Part shown: piece by piece, positions 6,858 through 10,687 of the stretch
Position numbering within the stretch: position 1 is the stretch's first letter
How the letters are laid out: every line of letters begins with the position of its first letter
From: Armatimonadota bacterium
Lineage (GTDB): Bacteria > Sysuimicrobiota > Sysuimicrobiia > Sysuimicrobiales > VGFF01
Assembly: GCA_016868955.1 (NCBI GenBank)
Contig: VGFF01000070.1
Span: forward strand, 1 to 10,687
Direction of reading: 5' to 3'
DNA: 10,687 nucleotides
The notes under the pieces: generated by a model
Database searches by the model: none
Told to the model about the DNA's origin: nothing
Seen by the model: the letters and a program-made list of their open reading frames with translations, nothing else
Translations under genes and position numbers: made by a program

Positions 6858-7027
6858 TCCGTTGCCTCCTGGGTTTGGACGATCCGACCTTCCTGGCGAG
6901 GGCCGTGTCATGATTCGTGAACTTGCGTTAGGATTGGCGCTAGCGCCGCCGAAATCCTCGCCGATCCGGTCGAGGTGCGGCCCACGGCCGGCGCAAGAGA
7001 TCCCACAGCTCCCGTAGAGGTGCCCGA
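6858..7027. promoter_or_regulatory. Divergent intergenic region with M20 ribosome binding site, palindrome and weak promoter candidate
   Basis: These 170 bases separate the divergent M20 and dehydrogenase genes and should hold both promoters. AGGAGG (CCTCCT at 6865-6870 on the + strand) is the M20 ribosome binding site, and AGAGG at 7016-7020 serves the dehydrogenase. On the + strand GTGTCA (6905-6910) and TAGGAT (6929-6934), 18 bases apart, each match four of six bases of the sigma-70 consensus. A perfect 12-base palindrome, GGCGCTAGCGCC (6936-6947), would cover the predicted transcription start, a position suited to a repressor. No regulator gene lies in the window. The ribosome binding sites are solid; promoter and operator are weak guesses. 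Confidence 0.4.
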
Positions 7028-8059
7028 TTGGCAAATCGCAATGTTCTGATCGCTACGTGGTTGGAGCCCGAATACGTAGCGGAGATTCGCAAGGTGCCAG
7101 GCATCGACGTCTTGTACGAACCGGACCTGCTGCCGAAACCGCGGTACAAGTGTGATCATACGTCGCTGGCGCCGAAACGGGACGAAGCCGGCGAGCGCCG
7201 CTGGCGCTCCCTGCTTGCGAAGGCGGAGATCCACTTCGACTTCGACCACACGAACATCGGCGAGCTCAAGAACCTCATCCCCAACACGAAGTGGATCCAA
7301 GGCACGAGCGCCGGCATCGGCCAGCTGCTCGTCCGCGCCGGGTTGATCGACCGGCCGATCACGTACACGACGGCGAGCGGCGTGCACGCCACGGCGCTGT
7401 CGGAGTTCGCCATCATGTCGATGCTGTGGGCGGCGAAGGACGCGTTCCACATGCTGCGCGAGCAGAAAGCGAAGCATTGGGCGCGGACGTGCGCGCGCGA
7501 TCTGCCCGGGCGGACGGTCAGCATCGTCGGCCTCGGCAAGATCGGCCGCGCGATCGCGCAAAAGTCGCGCGCGCTCGGGATGAAGGCGATCGGCACGCGC
7601 CGGGTCGTCCGGCCCGGCGAGACCGACGACCCGGACGTCGACCTGCTCGTGCCGCAAACGAACCTCGAGCCGCTGCTGCGGGCCGCGGACTTCCTCGTTT
7701 TGTCGTGCCCGCTGACCACGGAAACCGAGGGACTGATCGGTGCGAAGGAGCTGGCGATGCTGCCGCGCGGCGCGTGGTTCATCAACGTCGCGCGCGGCCC
7801 GGTCGTCGATGAGCAGGCGCTGATCGCGAGCCTACGGTCCGGTCACCTCGCGGGCGCGTTCCTCGACGTGTTCCAAACCGAGCCGCTGCCGGCGGAGAGC
7901 CCGCTGTGGGAGATGCCCAACGTGCTCGTCAGCCCGCACTCGGCCAGCACGGTGGAGCGGGAGAACGAGCGCCTTACCGAGTTGTTCTGCGACAACCTCG
8001 GCCGCTATCTGCGCGGCGAGGCGCTTCGCAACGCCTTCGACAAGGAAAAGATGTACTAG
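7028..8059 (+). CDS. D-2-hydroxyacid dehydrogenase (NAD(P)-dependent)
   Basis: The 343-residue protein has the two-domain D-isomer-specific 2-hydroxyacid dehydrogenase fold, with a substrate-binding domain formed by both ends and a Rossmann domain in the middle. The nucleotide loop is VGLGKIGRAI (GLGKIG at 168-173). The catalytic set is Arg256 in NVARGPVVDE, Glu285 in FQTEPLP and His304 in VSPHSAS. It interconverts 2-keto and D-2-hydroxy acids (glyoxylate, hydroxypyruvate, phosphoglycerate-like); which one is not clear. The second Rossmann strand ends GTRRVV with no acidic residue, which in this family usually points to NADP(H) rather than NAD(H). Start is a TTG seven bases after AGAGG; no ATG fits the frame. 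The family commonly has 310-340 residues. It opens the block that includes the transporter genes 57 bases downstream. Confidence 0.9.
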   Translation: MANRNVLIATWLEPEYVAEIRKVPGIDVLYEPDLLPKPRYKCDHTSLAPKRDEAGERRWRSLLAKAEIHFDFDHTNIGELKNLIPNTKWIQGTSAGIGQLLVRAGLIDRPITYTTASGVHATALSEFAIMSMLWAAKDAFHMLREQKAKHWARTCARDLPGRTVSIVGLGKIGRAIAQKSRALGMKAIGTRRVVRPGETDDPDVDLLVPQTNLEPLLRAADFLVLSCPLTTETEGLIGAKELAMLPRGAWFINVARGPVVDEQALIASLRSGHLAGAFLDVFQTEPLPAESPLWEMPNVLVSPHSASTVERENERLTELFCDNLGRYLRGEALRNAFDKEKMY

Positions 8060-8100
8060 GAAGACCTGGCCCGTTCGTGGAATCGTAGGAGTAAGATTCG

Positions 8101-8110
8101 AAGGAGAGGT
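8101..8110 (+). promoter_or_regulatory. Ribosome binding site for the solute-binding protein gene
   Basis: The purine-rich AAGGAGAGGT, with its core five to nine bases before the ATG at 8116, fixes the start. The 56-base gap after the dehydrogenase shows no terminator, so cotranscription with it is likely. Confidence 0.6.
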
Positions 8111-8115
8111 GCCGC

Positions 8116-9705
8116 ATGAAGGTCCTGCGACCCCAGCCCTACCGCGATCGGATCGCCCGTGGGCTCTCGGTGCTCTTGGCGCTGCTCTTGTTCGGAACGC
8201 TACCGACCGCGACGAGGGCCGCGCCCGCCGGCGACACCGTCACGATCCTGCAAGGCGCCGACATCGTGACGATGGAGCCGTACTACAGCAACTCGCTCCC
8301 GGACCAGAACGCGATCATCCACGTCTTCGAAACGCTCACGCGCTTCGATCAGAACATCAAACTCGTGCCGCACCTGGCCGAATCCTGGCGCCTGCGCGAT
8401 GCCAAAACGTGGGAGTTCAGGCTTCGTCCCGGTCGCCAGTTCCAGAATGGCGAGCCGCTGAACGCCGAAGCCGTCCGCTACACGCTCATGCGCGGCAAGC
8501 GATTCTTCGAGCAGAGACTCGGCGACGTCGCCTACCAGTACTCGTTGATGGACCTCGACACGGTCGAGGTCGTCGACGAATACACGGTCCGTATCCGCTC
8601 GAAGTCGCCGGCGCCGATCATGCCGTACCACATGGCGCACAGCCAAACGGCGCCGATGCCGCCGCGGGCGACGGAAGCGATGTCGGTGCAAGAGCTGCAG
8701 CGCCGGCCGATCGGCAGCGGTCCGTATCGCGTCGCCGAATACGTTCCGAACGAGCGCGTCGTGCTCGAGCGGTGGGATCAGCATCCCAGCCGGCCGGCGA
8801 TCCGCCGCATCCTGTGGCGTCCCGTGCCCGAGCCGGCGACGCGCCTCGCCGAGCTGGCCGCCGGCAACGCCGACATCATCCTCAACGTGCCGCCGGACCT
8901 GACGGCTCAGGTCGAGCGCGGCGGGCAAGCGCGCGTCGAAGCTCTTCCCGGAATGCGCCGCATCATCTTCGGCCTGCGTCAGGATCGGCATCCCGCCTTG
9001 CGCGACGTTCGCGTGCGCCAGGCGCTGAACTTCGCGTTCGACTGCCCGACGATGATGCGGACGCTGCTCGCGAACCGGGGCGAGTGCACGGGCACGCTGG
9101 CGAACGTCCCCGACCAGAATCCGAACGTGAAGCCGTTCGGGTACGATCAGCGCCGGGCCGCGCAGCTGCTCGACGAGGCCGGCTGGCGGATGGGCCCCGG
9201 CAACGTGCGCGTGCGCGACGGCCGCCCGCTGCAGATGGGGTTCGATTGTCCGCAGGGCCGCTACATCCGCGACGCCGAGATGTGCCAACTCCTCGTCGCT
9301 GACATGGCCAAGGTCGGCGTGCGGCTCGACCTGCAGTTGTTCGACTGGTCCGTGTTCGTGCAGCGCTCGGCGCGGCGCGGCGCCGGGTTCCGCGACATGT
9401 ACTTGATCGGATCGGGCCCCGGCTTCGACTGCCAGTCCGACCTCGCGCTCGTGCAGAAGGATTCCGGCTCCAACCGGTCGCTGTTCGAGAGCGCGCGCTT
9501 CGAGCAGGTCTGGGATGATCTGTCAGTGACATTCGACAATAAGAAGCGGCAGGAGCATTGCTACCGGCTGCAAGAGATCAACCGCGAGGAAGCGCCGGTC
9601 ATCTTCATCTGGTTCCAGACGGACATCTACGGGGTCCGCAACCGCCTGAACTGGAAGCCGCGCGCCGACGAGCGCGTCCGGCTCATCGAGGCAACCCTGC
9701 GATAG
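8116..9705 (+). CDS. ABC transporter solute-binding protein, family 5 (peptide/nickel/opine type)
   Basis: A 529-residue periplasmic binding protein of the DppA/OppA/NikA class, the normal length. It starts with a long Sec signal (basic residues to ~15, hydrophobic core SVLLALLLFGTL, likely cleavage after residue ~35 before APAGD); no lipobox Cys, so it should be soluble in the periplasm of a Gram-negative cell. Family marks in order: VTMEPYYSNS (51-60), LVPHLAESW (83-91), FQNGEPLNAEAV (109-120, the 'F.dG.p..AedV' motif), PIGSGPYRV (198-206), LRDVRVRQALNFAFD (295-309) and FGYDQRRAAQLLDEAGW (341-357). Ligands of the class include oligopeptides, opines, nickel complexes and glutathione; the sequence does not reveal which. 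It is followed by a strong hairpin and the permease gene, the usual binding protein-permease order. A second, decayed copy of the same class lies at 1327. Confidence 0.93.
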   Translation: MKVLRPQPYRDRIARGLSVLLALLLFGTLPTATRAAPAGDTVTILQGADIVTMEPYYSNSLPDQNAIIHVFETLTRFDQNIKLVPHLAESWRLRDAKTWEFRLRPGRQFQNGEPLNAEAVRYTLMRGKRFFEQRLGDVAYQYSLMDLDTVEVVDEYTVRIRSKSPAPIMPYHMAHSQTAPMPPRATEAMSVQELQRRPIGSGPYRVAEYVPNERVVLERWDQHPSRPAIRRILWRPVPEPATRLAELAAGNADIILNVPPDLTAQVERGGQARVEALPGMRRIIFGLRQDRHPALRDVRVRQALNFAFDCPTMMRTLLANRGECTGTLANVPDQNPNVKPFGYDQRRAAQLLDEAGWRMGPGNVRVRDGRPLQMGFDCPQGRYIRDAEMCQLLVADMAKVGVRLDLQLFDWSVFVQRSARRGAGFRDMYLIGSGPGFDCQSDLALVQKDSGSNRSLFESARFEQVWDDLSVTFDNKKRQEHCYRLQEINREEAPVIFIWFQTDIYGVRNRLNWKPRADERVRLIEATLR

Positions 9706-9722
9706 GACCTTCGCTCGTGTTT

Positions 9723-9759
9723 GTGCGGCGGCGCCGGCGATCCGCCGGCGCCGCCGTGC
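9723..9759 (+). promoter_or_regulatory. Strong intercistronic hairpin between binding protein and permease genes
   Basis: CGGCGGCGCCGGCG (9726-9739) and CGCCGGCGCCGCCG (9743-9756) form a perfect 14-base-pair stem with a three-base ATC loop, extendable by G-U pairs and a G-C pair to 9723/9759. No T-run follows, so it is not a classic intrinsic terminator. In this position (18 bases after the binding-protein stop, 29 before the permease ATG) such stems commonly protect the upstream mRNA from 3' exonucleases, giving more binding protein than permease; that role here is inferred. Confidence 0.7.
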
Positions 9760-9787
9760 TCGCGACGACGCGCCGGGAGCGTTTCGC

Positions 9788-10687
9788 ATGACCGCCTACA
9801 TCGCGCGCCGAATCGCCCAGATGCTCGTCGTCATTCTGTGGGTCAGCGTCGTTTCGTTCGGCTTGCTCTTCCTCACCGGAGATCCCACGGAAGTGCTCCT
9901 CGGTCAGGCCGCCGAGGTCATGAGCCAGAAGCAAATCGAGGAGTTCCGCCGCGCCAAGGGCCTGGATCAGCCGTGGCTCATGCAATACGCGAGCTTCCTC
10001 GGCCGCGCCGTCCGTGGCGACTTCGGGGAGTCGCTGCGCCACTTCCGGCCGGCGTTCGAGGTCGTCTGGGAGCGCGTCGGCGCGACGGCGCAGCTTGGGC
10101 TCGTCGGGCTGGCGATATCGGTGCTCGTCGGCGTCCCCCTCGGGGTCCTCGCGGCGACGAAGCGGCAGAGCGTCGCAGACACCGGCACGATGTTGGTCGC
10201 ACTGTTCGGACAGTCGGTGCCCAGCTTCTGGCTCGGCATCATGCTCATCATGGTCTTCGGTGTGTACCTGCGCGTGTTACCGATTTCCGGGCGCGGCGGT
10301 TGGGAGCACCTCGTGCTGCCGGGGCTGACGCTGGCCGCGTTTCCGCTCGCGCGCAACGCACGCCTGGCGCGGTCCTCTCTGCTGGAGGTGCTGGGGCAAG
10401 ACTACGTGCGCACCGCGCGCGCGAAGGGCGCGGCCGAGCCGACGGTCATCTACCGGCACGCGCTGCGCAACGCGCTCGTGCCGATCGTGACGGTCATCGG
10501 GTTGCAGCTCGGCTTCCTATTGGGCGGGTCGGTCATCGTCGAGACGATCTTCGCCTGGCCCGGCGTCGGCCGCGCGATCGTGCAAGCCATCGGTAACAAG
10601 GACTTCCCGGTCGTGCAGGCCGGCGTCACGCTGCTGGCCGTGGCCTTCGTCGTCGTCAACCTGCTCATCGACATCCTTTACGTGTAT
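9788..10687 (+). CDS. DppB-type ABC transporter permease (3' end beyond the window)
   Basis: From the ATG at 9788 the frame runs 300 codons to the right edge without a stop. It is an inner-membrane permease of the peptide/nickel (DppB/OppB) class: an N-terminal helix after a basic start (YIARRIAQMLVVILWVSVVS), the cytoplasmic or periplasmic segment with GLDQPWLMQYASFLG (58-72) and GDFGESL (77-83), then hydrophobic segments around 103-123, 133-163, 174-190, 229-250 and 275-298. The EAA-type loop that contacts the ATPase is DYVRTARAKGAAEPTVIYRH (205-224) followed by ALRNALVPIVT. ETIFAWPGVGRAI (252-264) is also a family hallmark. Relatives end about 10-20 residues after this point, so little is missing. 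A weak GGGAG lies upstream. A DppC-type partner and ATPases are expected just outside the window. Confidence 0.93.
   Translation, partial: MTAYIARRIAQMLVVILWVSVVSFGLLFLTGDPTEVLLGQAAEVMSQKQIEEFRRAKGLDQPWLMQYASFLGRAVRGDFGESLRHFRPAFEVVWERVGATAQLGLVGLAISVLVGVPLGVLAATKRQSVADTGTMLVALFGQSVPSFWLGIMLIMVFGVYLRVLPISGRGGWEHLVLPGLTLAAFPLARNARLARSSLLEVLGQDYVRTARAKGAAEPTVIYRHALRNALVPIVTVIGLQLGFLLGGSVIVETIFAWPGVGRAIVQAIGNKDFPVVQAGVTLLAVAFVVVNLLIDILYVY

Noticed and set aside
5454..6920. Long 488-codon open frame on the + strand opposite the M20 gene
   Set aside because: It is the antisense shadow of a high-GC gene. Its translation is rich in Arg, Ala, Gly, Asp and His with no family motifs, while the minus strand gives a clear M20 fold with a ribosome binding site.
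8200..9288. 362-codon minus-strand open frame inside the binding-protein gene
   Set aside because: Low-complexity Arg/Ala/His-rich translation opposite a well-supported family-5 binding protein; no start signal or domain.
8109..9302. 397-codon + strand frame overlapping the binding-protein gene
   Set aside because: Arg/Ala/Pro-rich out-of-frame reading typical of high-GC coding DNA; the frame from 8116 has the signal peptide and all family motifs.
9723..9759. Rho-independent terminator at the strong hairpin
   Set aside because: No T-run follows the stem and the downstream permease is the natural operon partner of the binding protein, so full termination is unlikely.
9721..10596. 291-codon + strand frame overlapping the permease
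   Set aside because: Arg/Ala-rich out-of-frame translation; the ATG at 9788 gives a continuous DppB-type permease with membrane helices and the EAA loop.

Overview
This is a high-GC bacterial window with long codon-biased genes, GTG and TTG starts and AGGAGG-type ribosome binding sites. The one intact solute-binding protein has an ordinary Sec signal with no lipobox cysteine, and so does the remnant of a second one. That favours a Gram-negative (diderm) host such as a soil or sediment proteobacterium or a related lineage; the sequence does not allow a firmer placement. There are no RNA genes, CRISPR arrays, insertion sequences or phage genes that I can see. The content is that of a catabolic (accessory metabolism) island.

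Layout. Bases 1-1231 (+) hold the 3' end of an M24 (Xaa-Pro aminopeptidase/creatinase-fold) gene, coupled by an ATGA overlap to a sugar-phosphate isomerase/epimerase-like TIM-barrel gene. Bases 1232-1754 have no intact gene but hold a fossil: the signal peptide and start of a family-5 solute-binding protein joined to the last ~65 codons of a DppC-type permease, both frameshifted. This is the scar of a deleted peptide-type ABC transporter. Bases 1755-4893 (+) hold a two-domain isochorismatase-fold protein, a third isochorismatase-fold protein and a phosphotriesterase-family metallohydrolase. Bases 4936-6857 (-) hold an M20-family hydrolase homologue followed by a small SRPBCC protein, convergent with the previous block. 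Bases 7028-10687 (+), divergent from the M20 gene, hold a D-2-hydroxyacid dehydrogenase, an intact family-5 solute-binding protein, a 14-bp perfect intercistronic hairpin and a DppB-type permease that runs off the right edge.

How the genes may work together (inference): the ABC transporter would import a small organic, perhaps amide- or peptide-like compound. The hydrolases (isochorismatase-fold, phosphotriesterase-fold, M20, M24) would open C-N or ester bonds, and the dehydrogenase would reduce or oxidise a resulting 2-keto or 2-hydroxy acid. The substrate cannot be named from the sequence.

The most unusual signals are altered active sites. Of three tandem isochorismatase-fold domains only the first keeps the nucleophilic cysteine; both others have glycine there while keeping the Asp and Lys. 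The M20 homologue has lost most of the canonical dinuclear zinc ligands (His to Met, bridging Asp to Ala, Glu to Ile, final His to Gly) yet is otherwise intact. The M24 fragment has Ser where the last metal-binding Glu is expected.
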